This document shows positions 1 through 8,875 of a stretch of 64,000 nt of DNA, piece by piece. How positions within the stretch are numbered: position 1 is the stretch's first letter; every line of letters begins with the position of its first letter. Where the stretch lies: positions 124,001 through 188,000 of the forward strand of contig CAIZFE010000035.1 of assembly GCA_903932145.1 (NCBI GenBank), written 5' to 3'. Below the pieces are notes generated by a model. It ran no database searches. It was not told the origin of the DNA and saw nothing but the letters and a program-made list of their open reading frames with translations. The translations under genes and the position numbers were made by a program. This stretch comes from an uncultured Rhodopila sp. Its GTDB lineage: Bacteria > Pseudomonadota > Alphaproteobacteria > Acetobacterales > Acetobacteraceae.

Positions 1-945
1 GGAGGTGAAAGAACCCTGCGGTCTTTCATCCACGTAACCCATCGAGGTGTTCATCGTGAACGTGCCCTCGTTGAACCGGCGGCGGTATTCGACATCGAGT
101 TGCGGACCCGCCCGCGTGGTCATCATCGGCAGCAAGGTGGCATCGGACTGGTCGTCGAGGACCAGATAGTAAGGCTGGCCATAGAACGCGCCCAGGCTTG
201 ACGACACGCCTAACAGAGGCGGCAGAATACCGGATTCGCGCTTAACCGACGGATCGGCGTGCGACATGTAGGGGAAATACGCGACGGGAATACCGAACAT
301 TTCCATCGTCGCGTCGTGATACTCGATCTTCTTGTGTTCGAGGTCCTGCACGGCCGAGGCCGCTCGGATTTGCCACAACGGCGGCCGGCCAGGGTCGTCG
401 GCGCATACGTTGCAGGTGGTATAGACGACCTTCGACAGCTCGTTGATCTGGCCGCCGGTGCGTTGGGCGCCATTCGCCGCCAGCCTGCCGTTCTGCTGCA
501 GCAACGCCCGCATATCCTTCAGGATGCCGTCCTGCATGTTGTTCTGCATCTCGGCGTAGTCGGCGAACATGGTCTCGCCGTCCGGTTCCAGCAGCACGAC
601 GTGGCCTGTGGCGGCGGCCACGCCGGTGTTGCGGTCGAACGTGATCTTGTCGGCGCGCATCACATGGCCGTTTTGCCATGCCTCGACATGGCCGGTCGCG
701 GTGACCAGGGATTTGTCCTTGTCGTAATCGACTTCGTCGGCCGAGAACGTGACCGGTTCGTTTTTGTTGGGACCAGAGCCGGACGGGGTGGTCAGGGCGC
801 TGAACTGCGCTTGCGCGTGGTTAGCGCCGCAGCAGCAAGCATACGCGGTCAGCATCATCGCGCCGGCGAGTACCTTGCGCAGGTCCGCGCCGCGCCCGGT
901 TACAGCCGGGGATCGTTCCAGTTCCGGGTGCCGCGGTCGATCCAT
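1..945 (-). CDS. lptD: LPS-assembly outer-membrane protein LptD, N-terminal part (runs off left edge)
   Basis: LptD is the outer-membrane barrel that, with LptE, inserts lipopolysaccharide into the outer leaflet. Read by hand from ATG at 945, the frame stays open to the window edge, giving 315 codons. An N-terminal hydrophobic segment (about residues 24-45, ending near AQAQF) is the likely signal peptide. It is followed by an OstA/LptA-like region (TFSADEVDYDKDKSLVTATG, then a GHVVLLEPDGETM stretch) and the FGIPVAYFPYMSHADPSVKR segment that leads into the barrel in LptD proteins. The ATG lies 2 bp after the lptG stop, so it is the last visible gene of the lptF-lptG-lptD run. The barrel C-terminus is outside the window. 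Confidence 0.93.
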   Translation of the reverse strand, partial: MDRPRHPELERSPAVTGRGADLRKVLAGAMMLTAYACCCGANHAQAQFSALTTPSGSGPNKNEPVTFSADEVDYDKDKSLVTATGHVEAWQNGHVMRADKITFDRNTGVAAATGHVVLLEPDGETMFADYAEMQNNMQDGILKDMRALLQQNGRLAANGAQRTGGQINELSKVVYTTCNVCADDPGRPPLWQIRAASAVQDLEHKKIEYHDATMEMFGIPVAYFPYMSHADPSVKRESGILPPLLGVSSSLGAFYGQPYYLVLDDQSDATLLPMMTTRAGPQLDVEYRRRFNEGTFTMNTSMGYVDERPQGSFTS

Positions 946-947
946 GT

Positions 948-2060
948 TCAGCCGTCTTCCGTGTGTAGCAGCAGGGCAACGGCGAGCATAAGGCCGGATG
1001 CGGCTGGCGCCCAGGCCGCGAGAGCAACGGGCAGTGCGCCGGACTGGCCGATTTCCTCGGCGATCTTGGAGACGACGAACAACACGAACCCGGCGGAGAC
1101 CCCGCTGCCGATCATTTTCGCCACGCCGCCGCGGCGGGCCGGCCGCATGGAGAAGCCGGCGGACACCAGAGTCATCGTGCCTGCCAGCAATGGCAGCGCC
1201 AGCAATGCCTGAAAATGCAGCCGGTGACGGATGGAGGAAAATCCAGATCGGTCCAACAGGGAAATAAAGCCCGGCAAAGCCCAGAAGGATAATGTGTCGG
1301 GTGAGGCGAAGCTCTCCTGCACACGGCGGACCGTCAGATCGGTTGGCAGGTTCATCAGTTGCGGCGGTTCCGGCAATTGATCAGGGCGGATGGTCCGGGC
1401 GCTCTCCAGCACCCAGCTTCCGTCGCCCAGTGTCGCTCGGGCGGCCTCGATTCGCGATAGCAGCCGGTCGGTCTCATCCAGGCGGAACACGCTGACCTGT
1501 TGGGCGCTGAGCTGTTTGCCGCGCAGTTCCACCCGTTGCGCATGAATGATGGCGACGCCGCGTGGCGAGGTCTGCCGATCCGATTGACGCAGCCAAAGCT
1601 GGCCACCGTTCAAGGCCAGAGGGCCGCCGCTCGACCTCAGATAGGCGTTGTCCAGGGCTTCGGCCTTGGCCAGCATAACAGACGACACCGGGCTGACCAG
1701 GACGGTGGCGATAACGCCCAGCAGGACGGCGAAGAACGTCGGCGCCGTCAGGAACTCCCACGCCGAGATACCGGCGGCACGCGCCACGATCAGTTCCGAT
1801 GACCGGGTCAGGCGCCAGAAACACAGGATGCCGCCCAGCAGCACCGCGAAGGGCAGGATCTGCATCGACACATAGGGCAGGCGCAGGGCGGCGATTTGGC
1901 TGACCATGCCGAAACTGACCTCGGGGTGGCTTGCGGAACGGCGCAGCAGCTCGATGAAGTCGAACATGGCGACCAGGCCGGACAGCGCCAGCAGCATGCC
2001 ACCGACCGACAAGGCGAACTGACGAACGATATACAGCGAGAGCGTGACGGCGGCTGTCAT
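948..2060 (-). CDS. lptG: LPS export ABC transporter permease LptG
   Basis: LptG is one of two inner-membrane permeases of the LptB2FG transporter that extracts lipopolysaccharide from the inner membrane. The protein (about 370 residues) has an N-terminal membrane segment (YIVRQFALSVGGMLLALSGL), a periplasmic beta-jellyroll middle (residues about 130-270), and three C-terminal hydrophobic helices (ALLALPLLAGTMTLVSAGFS and following). An ATG at 2111 would extend it 17 residues into lptF; the ATG at 2060, 4 bp from the lptF stop and directly before the YIVRQF helix, is preferred. Its stop lies 2 bp before the lptD start. Confidence 0.93.
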   Translation of the reverse strand: MTAAVTLSLYIVRQFALSVGGMLLALSGLVAMFDFIELLRRSASHPEVSFGMVSQIAALRLPYVSMQILPFAVLLGGILCFWRLTRSSELIVARAAGISAWEFLTAPTFFAVLLGVIATVLVSPVSSVMLAKAEALDNAYLRSSGGPLALNGGQLWLRQSDRQTSPRGVAIIHAQRVELRGKQLSAQQVSVFRLDETDRLLSRIEAARATLGDGSWVLESARTIRPDQLPEPPQLMNLPTDLTVRRVQESFASPDTLSFWALPGFISLLDRSGFSSIRHRLHFQALLALPLLAGTMTLVSAGFSMRPARRGGVAKMIGSGVSAGFVLFVVSKIAEEIGQSGALPVALAAWAPAASGLMLAVALLLHTEDG

Positions 2061-2064
2061 GCGG

Positions 2065-3240
2065 TCAGGCTTCGGCCGTTCGGGACGGGAAAAGGTGAAG
2101 CGGTGGACCAAGCAACAGCCAGCCCGCGACGAGGCCCGGTAGTGTGGCGTGCAGCCAGATCAAAATAATCAGGCTGTTATCGCGGGCGGCGAGCGTGCCG
2201 AACGCCAGGCCAAGAGCCAGTAGGGCGACCATGGTGCCGACCGTCGCCAACGGCCGCAGGACGCCGCCATGCCGCCGGAACATGCCCCCCAACGCCGAAT
2301 ACAGGCCGACCATTGCGTATGACAGCGTCGTCAAGGGCGCGGTCATACGCTTGTGGGCCTCGTCGATCCATTTGGGCCGGTCACGCTCGAAATACGGATG
2401 CGGATTGAGCAGCTCACTGATCGGCACCTCGCCCATGTCGGGCGGCCGTATCGTTTCGTCCTTGGTCGCCTCGGCCAGATCGATCTCATTTTGTTTGAAG
2501 GTCAGCATGTCGAGCCGGCCGGTCTGATGGTCGATCTCCTGCCGGCTGCCGTCCAGCAGCAGGACGCGCGGACCATGCGGGCCGTCCAGCAACCGCCCGC
2601 GCTCCGCCAGGATGGTGGCGTGGTTGTTCGGATCGCGGGCATCGTCAACCAGAATGCCGCGCAAGGTGCCGTCCTGATCGCGAGAGCGAACATAGACGGT
2701 GAGCTGATCGGAGAGCGGCGTGAAGACCCCGTCCTGGAGCAGGAACGCCGCGAGGCGATTGCGGATTTCCCACTGAAACTGCTTGAAATCGGACAAGGCG
2801 GCGGGCACTGCCCAGACACTGAGACCATACCCGATCAATGTCGCCAGCAGGGCAACCGTCAGCGCCGGGCGCGCGAGCGCCCAGGGTGACAGGCCGGAGG
2901 CGCGCATCGCCGTCAACTCTCGATCCGAGGCCATGCGTTGATAGACGAACTGGATCACCACGTAGGTGGTAATGGGCAGGATGACCGCGATGAAGCTGGG
3001 GATCAGCAGACCGGTCAGTTGGATGAAGACGACGAATGACAGGCCGCGGTTGACCACCAGATCGACGAACCGCAGCGACTGTGTCAGCCAGATGAGCGCG
3101 GTCAAGCCACTGGTAGCCACGACCAGTGCCAACAGCACTTGCCGGAATATATAGATGTCGAGACGTTTGATCGCCTGGCCGGAGCGCATGCCGCTTTCTG
3201 CGGCAGGCTTGGCCGCGATGCAACCCGGCAAATTGTTCAT
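2065..3240 (-). CDS. lptF: LPS export ABC transporter permease LptF
   Basis: LptF pairs with LptG in the LPS transporter. It shows the family layout: the N-terminal LDIYIFRQVLLALVVATSGL helix, helices around residues 70-110 with the conserved RMASDRELTAMRASGLSPW cytosolic loop, a periplasmic domain, and C-terminal helices (VGTMVALLALGLAFGTLAAR). The ATG at 3240 overlaps the stop of the upstream FAD oxidoreductase as ATGA, which implies translational coupling. A second ATG at 3189 (MRSGQAIKRLDIY) is closer to the usual family start and may be the true one. The gene is followed by lptG and lptD. Confidence 0.92.
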   Translation of the reverse strand: MNNLPGCIAAKPAAESGMRSGQAIKRLDIYIFRQVLLALVVATSGLTALIWLTQSLRFVDLVVNRGLSFVVFIQLTGLLIPSFIAVILPITTYVVIQFVYQRMASDRELTAMRASGLSPWALARPALTVALLATLIGYGLSVWAVPAALSDFKQFQWEIRNRLAAFLLQDGVFTPLSDQLTVYVRSRDQDGTLRGILVDDARDPNNHATILAERGRLLDGPHGPRVLLLDGSRQEIDHQTGRLDMLTFKQNEIDLAEATKDETIRPPDMGEVPISELLNPHPYFERDRPKWIDEAHKRMTAPLTTLSYAMVGLYSALGGMFRRHGGVLRPLATVGTMVALLALGLAFGTLAARDNSLIILIWLHATLPGLVAGWLLLGPPLHLFPSRTAEA

Positions 3241-4367
3241 CGTCGTGTAACGCGCGCCTCATCCGGCAGTCTCGTCAGGGTCCCGGCCTGAGCGATCGCA
3301 CCGGGGAACAGGGCGGTTGATCGGACAATGGCGGACTGGAGCCAGCCGCTCAGACAGGCGCGGTGCAGGATATGAGCGAGCCGCATCTGCCTGTTCAACG
3401 TGAAACCGAGGGCTTTCTGATAGGTTGCCGCGGTGCCCCCGGCAAGCCAGGACTCGGCGCCGATGGTCCCGCTGTGCAGCGCGATGGCCATCCCATCGCC
3501 TGTCAGGGATGGAATCACCGCGACCTGATCGCCCAGGCGGAATAACCCGTCCGGCGGCGGCGATCCCGGACTGTAACCATAGGGAATGCCGGCCACCGCG
3601 AGCGGACGCGGTAGTAAGGGCGTGGCTCCATCCAGCATAGCTCCAAATCGGCGGCTGCGCTGTCCGATCGATGCAACCAGAGCGCTCCAGTTTCCGCCGA
3701 GGGTCTGGAAGGCGAGGCGTTGCACGGCGAGGCACAGGACGGTTCGCCCGTCCTCGACGTTTTGCATGCCGGCGTAGCCGCCAGGGAACAGTGTCAGCTC
3801 GACAGCGCCGTCCAGCCGTCTTGCCGATTCGCGGGGAAGCGCGAAATACATCTTCATGCCAATGGCGTCTCGGGCGGTGTGCGGGCGCGGCAGGTCGCGC
3901 AGATCGTGCTTGCCCGTGGCCAGGAAGACGGTTCTGGTGGTGAGGGTTTCGTCGGCCTGCACAAGCCAGTCATTCGCCTCGCGCTTCAGATGGCGGACAT
4001 TTTGCCCGCGTCGCACGTCCGCTCCCTCCTGCTCGGCCGCACGCAGCAGGGCCGCGTCCAGTACGCGGCGGGACAGACCCATGGCCTCGAAGGGTAGCGA
4101 GGCCTCGGCGACCCAGCCGCCATGGATCAGGCGCACGCGGCTGATCGGCGAGGCGCCGAACGCCGCCGGATCGACGCCGAGGGACCGGGCGCGCTGGATC
4201 GTGTCGGCACTGAGAAAATCGCCGCAGACCTTGTCGGTTGAACCGGTTGTCCGCTCGATCAGGATCGGGCGGTAGCCGGCGCGGGCCAGGGTGATGGCGG
4301 CGGCGGAACCGGCCGGGCCGCCGCCTATGATAATCGGCGCGTCTGCGATCCCCCCGTTTGGCGTCAT
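3237..4367 (-). CDS. FAD-dependent oxidoreductase of geranylgeranyl-reductase/hydroxylase type, PKS-linked
   Basis: This is a 376-residue flavoprotein of the group that includes geranylgeranyl reductases and aromatic hydroxylases. The N-terminus has the dinucleotide-binding motif IIGGGPAGSAAAITLARAGY, then IERTTGSTDKVCGDFLS. A second FAD motif, RLGDQVAVIPSLTGDGMAIA, lies near residue 290. It is the third gene of a PKS-methyltransferase-oxidoreductase set, with ATGA overlaps on both sides (methyltransferase upstream, lptF downstream). Such sets are known to make modified alkylresorcinol or alkylpyrone lipids, in which the flavoprotein hydroxylates or oxidises the ring. That role is inferred here; the substrate is unknown. 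Confidence 0.8.
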   Translation of the reverse strand: MTPNGGIADAPIIIGGGPAGSAAAITLARAGYRPILIERTTGSTDKVCGDFLSADTIQRARSLGVDPAAFGASPISRVRLIHGGWVAEASLPFEAMGLSRRVLDAALLRAAEQEGADVRRGQNVRHLKREANDWLVQADETLTTRTVFLATGKHDLRDLPRPHTARDAIGMKMYFALPRESARRLDGAVELTLFPGGYAGMQNVEDGRTVLCLAVQRLAFQTLGGNWSALVASIGQRSRRFGAMLDGATPLLPRPLAVAGIPYGYSPGSPPPDGLFRLGDQVAVIPSLTGDGMAIALHSGTIGAESWLAGGTAATYQKALGFTLNRQMRLAHILHRACLSGWLQSAIVRSTALFPGAIAQAGTLTRLPDEARVTRR

Positions 4368-5041
4368 CGCGTCCCGACGCAGAGGCGGAACGGGAGGTAC
4401 CAGGCGACGAACGCCTGCTGGTCGGTGACACCGGCCTCACGCAGCAGCGCCTTCCACTCGGCGGCGATGAAGGCGCGGGCGATGGAGGTCTGGCCATCCT
4501 CCCGGACAAATGTGTGCCAAAATGCCAGGCGGGCCAGGATGGGAAACCCGTAATACGGGATACTATGGCGGTGAAGGTCACTGATGAACCAGCCCTTACC
4601 GGCATTGTCCTGTAGCCAGCGCAGGAAGGTGACGACCTGCGCATCCGTCAAATGATGGGTGAACTGCGAGCAGACGATAAAGTCGAATTTCTCCGCCGGC
4701 CGGTAGGTGAAGGCGTCGCCGTTGATAAATGCGATCCCGGCCGCCGGATCGGTGGCCTGCCGGGCGGCGTCCGTGGCCCATGGATTGAGGTCGATGCCGG
4801 TTAACCGGGCGGCCGGGTAGCGCGCTCGAATCTTTCGTAGCCCGTCGCCATGGCCGCAGGCGATGTCAAGCACCGAGAACGCGCTGGTCGCGCGTTGCGC
4901 CAGCCAGGACAGCATTGGGCGGTGGGTCAGGGTGACGGTGTTGACCCGCGACAGGTCTCGCAGGCATCGGCTGTAGTCGGCGTAATCGACGCAGTCAGTG
5001 TCCATTCGCTCCTGCCGGGTGCTGCGCCGGGACAGGTTCAT
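4364..5041 (-). CDS. class I SAM-dependent methyltransferase, PKS-linked
   Basis: This is a 225-residue methyltransferase. Motif I is SVLDIACGHGDGLRKI (about residues 56-71), followed by the acidic strand-2 motif LTGIDLNPWA and a motif-IV-like FDFIVCSQFTHHLTD. It lies between the type III PKS and the FAD oxidoreductase, and both boundaries are ATGA overlaps. By analogy with bacterial phenolic-lipid operons it probably O- or C-methylates the polyketide product. This is inference from context, as the fold alone does not fix the substrate. Confidence 0.82.
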   Translation of the reverse strand: MNLSRRSTRQERMDTDCVDYADYSRCLRDLSRVNTVTLTHRPMLSWLAQRATSAFSVLDIACGHGDGLRKIRARYPAARLTGIDLNPWATDAARQATDPAAGIAFINGDAFTYRPAEKFDFIVCSQFTHHLTDAQVVTFLRWLQDNAGKGWFISDLHRHSIPYYGFPILARLAFWHTFVREDGQTSIARAFIAAEWKALLREAGVTDQQAFVAWYLPFRLCVGTR

Positions 5042-6093
5042 GGGCGGACAAACGCGAACGTTTCGACCGTCAGGCCGGGCCCGAAGGCCATCGCCATGCC
5101 GGGGCCGCGCGCGTCCGGGTCGTCCAGGATCTTTTGCAGGACGAACATCAGGGTCGCCGATGACATGTTGCCATAGTCGCGAAGCACCTCGCGGGAAAAG
5201 CGCAGTGCGTCCGGTGCCAGTTTAAGCCCCTGCTGCACCGAGTCCAATATCGACCGCCCGCCCGCATGAACGGCCCAAAGCTCGGGCGGTTCCGGCGGCA
5301 GCAGGGCGGGGCCATGCTCCGGCAGCCAGCGGCGGATACGGCCCGGTACCTGCCCGGATAGGTGCATCTGAAACCCGGTGTCGCCGATGTGCCAGGTAAT
5401 CAGGTCGTGGCTGCGCGGGATAATGGTGGCCTGGAAGCGTCCGAGCGCGATGCCGACCGGGTCAGCGGTGACCAGCGTGGCGGCGGCGCCGTCGGCGAAC
5501 AGCAGGAAGCTCAGCATTTTGGGCACGTCCTGGAAGTCCTCTTGAAGATGCAGGCTGGACAGCTCCAGGTTCACCACCAGCACCCGCGAGTCCGGGTCGG
5601 CGCGGACAATCTGGTCGGCGATTTTGAGCGCATTGACGGCCGCGAAGCACCCCATGAATCCGACGATCGTGCGCTGCGTGCTGTCGGGCAGGCCCGCCGC
5701 GCGCATGATCTGAAAATCCAGGCCAGGGGCCGAGAAGCCGGTGCAACTCGCGACAATCAGATGGGTGATGCCGGACGGGTCCACATCCAGTTTGGCCACG
5801 GCCCGCATTGAAAGGTCCAGCGCATGCGGCTCATACAACGCCATACGGGCGGCGGTGGAGGGGAAGGCGCCGCGACGGTAGAAACCGGTGGCGTCGAGGA
5901 CCTGGTCGCGCGGCTTCGGGCCGGGTTCGAATATTGCGTAGCGGTGCTCGATGTCGGACATTTTGGCCATACGGTCGAACAGCAGACGCTTATGCCAGTC
6001 GGTCAGGGTGTCCCGGCCGAACTCGACGAACGCGGCGTGTATGTCATGCGGAGGGACCGCCGTGGCGATGCGGTTGATCCAGGCCAGGGTCAC
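5038..6093 (-). CDS. type III polyketide synthase (chalcone/stilbene synthase family)
   Basis: This is a homodimeric ketosynthase that extends an acyl-CoA starter with malonyl-CoA. The 351-residue length is typical. The catalytic triad is visible: Cys149 in VGFMGCFAAVNA, His276 in WAVHAGGRSILD and Asn309 in YGNMSSATLMF, with the C-terminal GPGLTVE motif. Bacterial relatives linked to a methyltransferase and a flavoprotein usually make alkylresorcinols, alkylpyrones or alkylquinones from long-chain acyl starters. It is the first gene of the run that continues through methyltransferase and oxidoreductase into lptF-lptG-lptD. About 150 bp upstream are gene-free and should hold the promoter. Confidence 0.92.
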   Translation of the reverse strand: MTLAWINRIATAVPPHDIHAAFVEFGRDTLTDWHKRLLFDRMAKMSDIEHRYAIFEPGPKPRDQVLDATGFYRRGAFPSTAARMALYEPHALDLSMRAVAKLDVDPSGITHLIVASCTGFSAPGLDFQIMRAAGLPDSTQRTIVGFMGCFAAVNALKIADQIVRADPDSRVLVVNLELSSLHLQEDFQDVPKMLSFLLFADGAAATLVTADPVGIALGRFQATIIPRSHDLITWHIGDTGFQMHLSGQVPGRIRRWLPEHGPALLPPEPPELWAVHAGGRSILDSVQQGLKLAPDALRFSREVLRDYGNMSSATLMFVLQKILDDPDARGPGMAMAFGPGLTVETFAFVRP

Positions 6094-6245
6094 ATGCGGT
6101 TCCTTGCGGTTGCCCTATGATGTGGGGAAGCGGTGCCCTTGCGCCAGGGGACGTGTTGCTTACGGCGGTGATGTGATGTCGGCCCGCTGGGACCGCACTC
6201 GGTCGATGTCCGACCCCGGACGAATCGCCGTCAAACCGTTTCGCG

Positions 6246-7577
6246 TTACTTTCTGACGACATCTCCCGGATCGATCGCCAAACCCATCGCCATATAGCCG
6301 GCTCGGTTTGGATGCAGTTTGTCCCCGGGACCGCCGGTGGAGGAATTGGGCTGAAACTCCGCCTTCAGTTCTCCGGTTTTGTCATCGAGTGTCACCGCGT
6401 CGAACTCGATGACGCTGTCGAAAATCCCCGATGTGCGGATGAACTGGTTGTAGGCGCGCCGTTTCTCATCGACGGCCGGGGTTCCGTACCCTCCGTTGGT
6501 GCTGTTCAACGCTGATGTCAGGGTCGCCATGCCAACCCGCACCCCCGGGATTTTTGCACGTAGGCGTTTCACGATGGCTCGGACGCCGTTTTCGACTTCC
6601 TCAGGCCTGGCGCCGGCGTTGCCAAAATCGTTGATCCCCTCCAGCCACAGAACCGAACCGACACCAGACAGGCTGATCACGTCACGATCCAGACGCTCCG
6701 TAGCGGGCGGGCCGCCGGCAAATGGGTTCGCCGCGTAGTTGGCCGGGCCGATCACCATGCCGCCACCGATGCCGGCGTTCACCACCGAATACCGTCTGCC
6801 CAGGAGAGCATGGACCCGGCGCGCGAAGACATCCGGCCAGCGGTCGTCGCCGTTGATCGTGGAAGCCGTGCCGTCGGTGATCGAGTCGCCGAACGCGACG
6901 ATCGCCTTGGTGCCGGCCAGGGCGCTCATGTCCACCGCATCCAGAAAGTACCAGGATGTTGACGAGTATGGGAACGCCTGTTCGGTTTCCTCAGCCGCGG
7001 GGTCGCTGCCGCTGCCTGGGCGACTGATATAGGACGTCGTCAGGGCCTTGGCGTGCCAGGTCATCGGTCCGCTGTCTCCGGCGATATGAAAGGAGACAGC
7101 CAGACGGCGGCCGATCAGCATCTTGTCGTCCGAATGGGCCGCGAACGGCAGTTTGATGGGATCGCTGACGGCCGACTTGCCGGGCGCAATGGTGATGCTG
7201 AACCTGCGGCCGAATGCGACCGGACGATTGGTGCCGGGCAGGATCGCACTGCCGCTCTGCTGCAAGCCCACATGAACGGCGTCGAAGGTCACCGGTTTGG
7301 TGCCGAAAACGTTGGAAAGACGAATGCGGGCCTGCCTGCCCCAAATGTCGGGTCGGACGATCAGACGGAATGACTGGTCGGTCGCACCCCTGGCCGGGTC
7401 GGGAAAGGCGAAGCGCATGTCCGGTTGCGCGGTTGCATTGCCGACAGGGTAGGGACCTTGGACGGAAGCCGCCCACGCCACCACGAAATTCGGCGGTGCG
7501 GCGATCGCTCGGTTTCCCGCGAGGATCATGGCGGAAAGCAGCAGGATACGCGGGAGGCGACAAATGGGCGCGATCAT
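6246..7577 (-). CDS. exported SGNH/GDSL hydrolase
   Basis: This 443-residue secreted esterase starts with a signal peptide (residues about 1-27, cut near RAIAAPP). All four SGNH blocks are present: Ser in VAFGDSITDGT, Gly in NAGIGGG, Asn in EGINDFGNAG and His in DKLHPNRAGYMAMG. An N-terminal beta-rich domain of about 200 residues precedes the catalytic domain, as in two-domain carbohydrate or lipid esterases. It is transcribed in the same direction as the PKS operon but 152 bp upstream of it. The substrate is unknown; the family includes acetylesterases. Confidence 0.88.
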   Translation of the reverse strand: MIAPICRLPRILLLSAMILAGNRAIAAPPNFVVAWAASVQGPYPVGNATAQPDMRFAFPDPARGATDQSFRLIVRPDIWGRQARIRLSNVFGTKPVTFDAVHVGLQQSGSAILPGTNRPVAFGRRFSITIAPGKSAVSDPIKLPFAAHSDDKMLIGRRLAVSFHIAGDSGPMTWHAKALTTSYISRPGSGSDPAAEETEQAFPYSSTSWYFLDAVDMSALAGTKAIVAFGDSITDGTASTINGDDRWPDVFARRVHALLGRRYSVVNAGIGGGMVIGPANYAANPFAGGPPATERLDRDVISLSGVGSVLWLEGINDFGNAGARPEEVENGVRAIVKRLRAKIPGVRVGMATLTSALNSTNGGYGTPAVDEKRRAYNQFIRTSGIFDSVIEFDAVTLDDKTGELKAEFQPNSSTGGPGDKLHPNRAGYMAMGLAIDPGDVVRK

Positions 7578-7710
7578 GGTGTGGCTGTTCCCCGTCCGGG
7601 CTTTAGTGCCGGTTACGGAAAGGTGTCACCACGGGACCGAGCGGACAAGGTTGCGGTTGGCTGAACACGCACACTTGCACGCCCACTGTGTGATCGTGCG
7701 CGACGAGGTG

Positions 7711-8073
7711 TCACCGGCTGGTGTGCGCCGCCTGCCATTGCCGCATCATCGCGATCTCTTTCTTCTGCGCGGCCACGATCTGGTTCGCCAGCCGGCGCAG
7801 GGCCGGGTCCTTGCCCTGATGCAGCTCCACCTGAGCCATGTCGATCGCGCCCTGATGATGCGGTATCATCATCGCGACAAAGTCCCGGTCGGCGTCACCG
7901 GTCATGGGCGCGGCAGCCATGTCGTGGTTCATGGTCTCCATTCCCTGCATCATGGCCTGATCGGGGTTCAGATTTTGACCGTGCGATGGCATGTTGGCCG
8001 GTTGCGCCCGCGCCGAGGCAGCGATCAGGATGGCGCCTATTGCCAGTATCCGTAGCCGTTGCGAACGATCCAT
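7711..8073 (-). CDS. DUF305 periplasmic protein (CopM-like)
   Basis: This 120-residue exported protein has a signal peptide ending near SARAQP and the DUF305 core DRDFVAMMIPHHQGAIDMAQ. It also has closely spaced Met and His residues (MMQGMETMNHDM), the pattern seen in DUF305 proteins that bind copper or silver. A GGAG ribosome binding site lies just upstream of the ATG at 8073. It stands between the SGNH hydrolase and a DUF2161 gene without overlaps. Metal binding is inferred from the family and composition. Confidence 0.88.
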   Translation of the reverse strand: MDRSQRLRILAIGAILIAASARAQPANMPSHGQNLNPDQAMMQGMETMNHDMAAAPMTGDADRDFVAMMIPHHQGAIDMAQVELHQGKDPALRRLANQIVAAQKKEIAMMRQWQAAHTSR

Positions 8074-8156
8074 GAAGTCGTCTCCTTATTGTGACGATGC
8101 GTGAAAGCTGCCGTCAGGGTCGCCGCCGCGCAAGTGGGAACGAGGCGTATGTCCTG

Positions 8157-8873
8157 TTACGGAGTTGGCGGCGGTGGCGCTCGGCTCGCGGCGCGCACCG
8201 TGACGACATCGGCGTATTGCGCCAACGCGGTCCGGCCTGCCGAACCGAGCGTGTAGGTGCCACGAGAGACTTTCTCGAACCAGCCGTAAACGTCGTCGCG
8301 CAGGATCGTGCTGGCCTTCATGACCCCGGTCGCATCCCGTACCGCCGCGGCTTTCATGGGCCCCTGGCTGGCCAGCAGATTGGCGCAATCCAGCGCCTCC
8401 TCGCGATAGGCGGTGACGCGCGGGCGTTTCGTGGTGCCGCCAAGATTATTGTCGCCGGTGCGGCGGGTGAACTCGCTGAGCAGGCGGGCGCGGTGTTTCG
8501 GCTGTTTGCGCGGTTGGAAGGGGCCGGGATCGGCATGCACGACGACGATGCCATCGCGCACCGATAGCAGACCGACTCCCAGCATGCGGCAGAGGCGGGT
8601 GGCTTCGGGGACTTGGGCGTCCCAGTTGCCGCGTGCCTTGCGGCCGGGCGCGACGGCCACGGCGACATAGACGAGATCCACCGATGGCAGCCGTTGCAGC
8701 GCCTGATACAGCACCGTGACGCCGAACGTCAGTTTCAGTTCGACCGCGATCATGGTCTCACCGCTGACCGCGACAATGTCGCACTTTCCCACCTCACCGC
8801 GGGCGGTGTAGCCGAGGGCTTCGAGGTGCAGCTTGACCGGTGCGTAGAGGTCGCTTTCGCGGGCCGGAAGCAC
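8157..8873 (-). CDS. DUF2161 protein, PD-(D/E)XK nuclease-like fold
   Basis: This 238-residue protein resembles DUF2161 family members. The N-terminal part (LYAPVKLHLEALGYTARGEV, then KCDIVAVSGETMIAVELKLTF) has the D...ExK arrangement of PD-(D/E)XK nuclease folds. The C-terminal half looks like a winged-helix or DNA-binding extension (GPMKAAAVRDATGVMKASTI). The start is a GTG at 8873, only 2 bp after the stop of the upstream FAD oxidase gene, so the two form an operon. No biochemical role is established for the family as far as I know. Confidence 0.78.
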   Translation of the reverse strand: MLPARESDLYAPVKLHLEALGYTARGEVGKCDIVAVSGETMIAVELKLTFGVTVLYQALQRLPSVDLVYVAVAVAPGRKARGNWDAQVPEATRLCRMLGVGLLSVRDGIVVVHADPGPFQPRKQPKHRARLLSEFTRRTGDNNLGGTTKRPRVTAYREEALDCANLLASQGPMKAAAVRDATGVMKASTILRDDVYGWFEKVSRGTYTLGSAGRTALAQYADVVTVRAASRAPPPPTP

Positions 8874-8875
8874 GG

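Noticed and set aside
259-1212. Long plus-strand open frame of 317 codons
   Set aside because: It is antisense to lptD and lptG, both of which have clear family motifs; its composition is Arg/Ala/Gly-rich as in GC-rich shadow frames.
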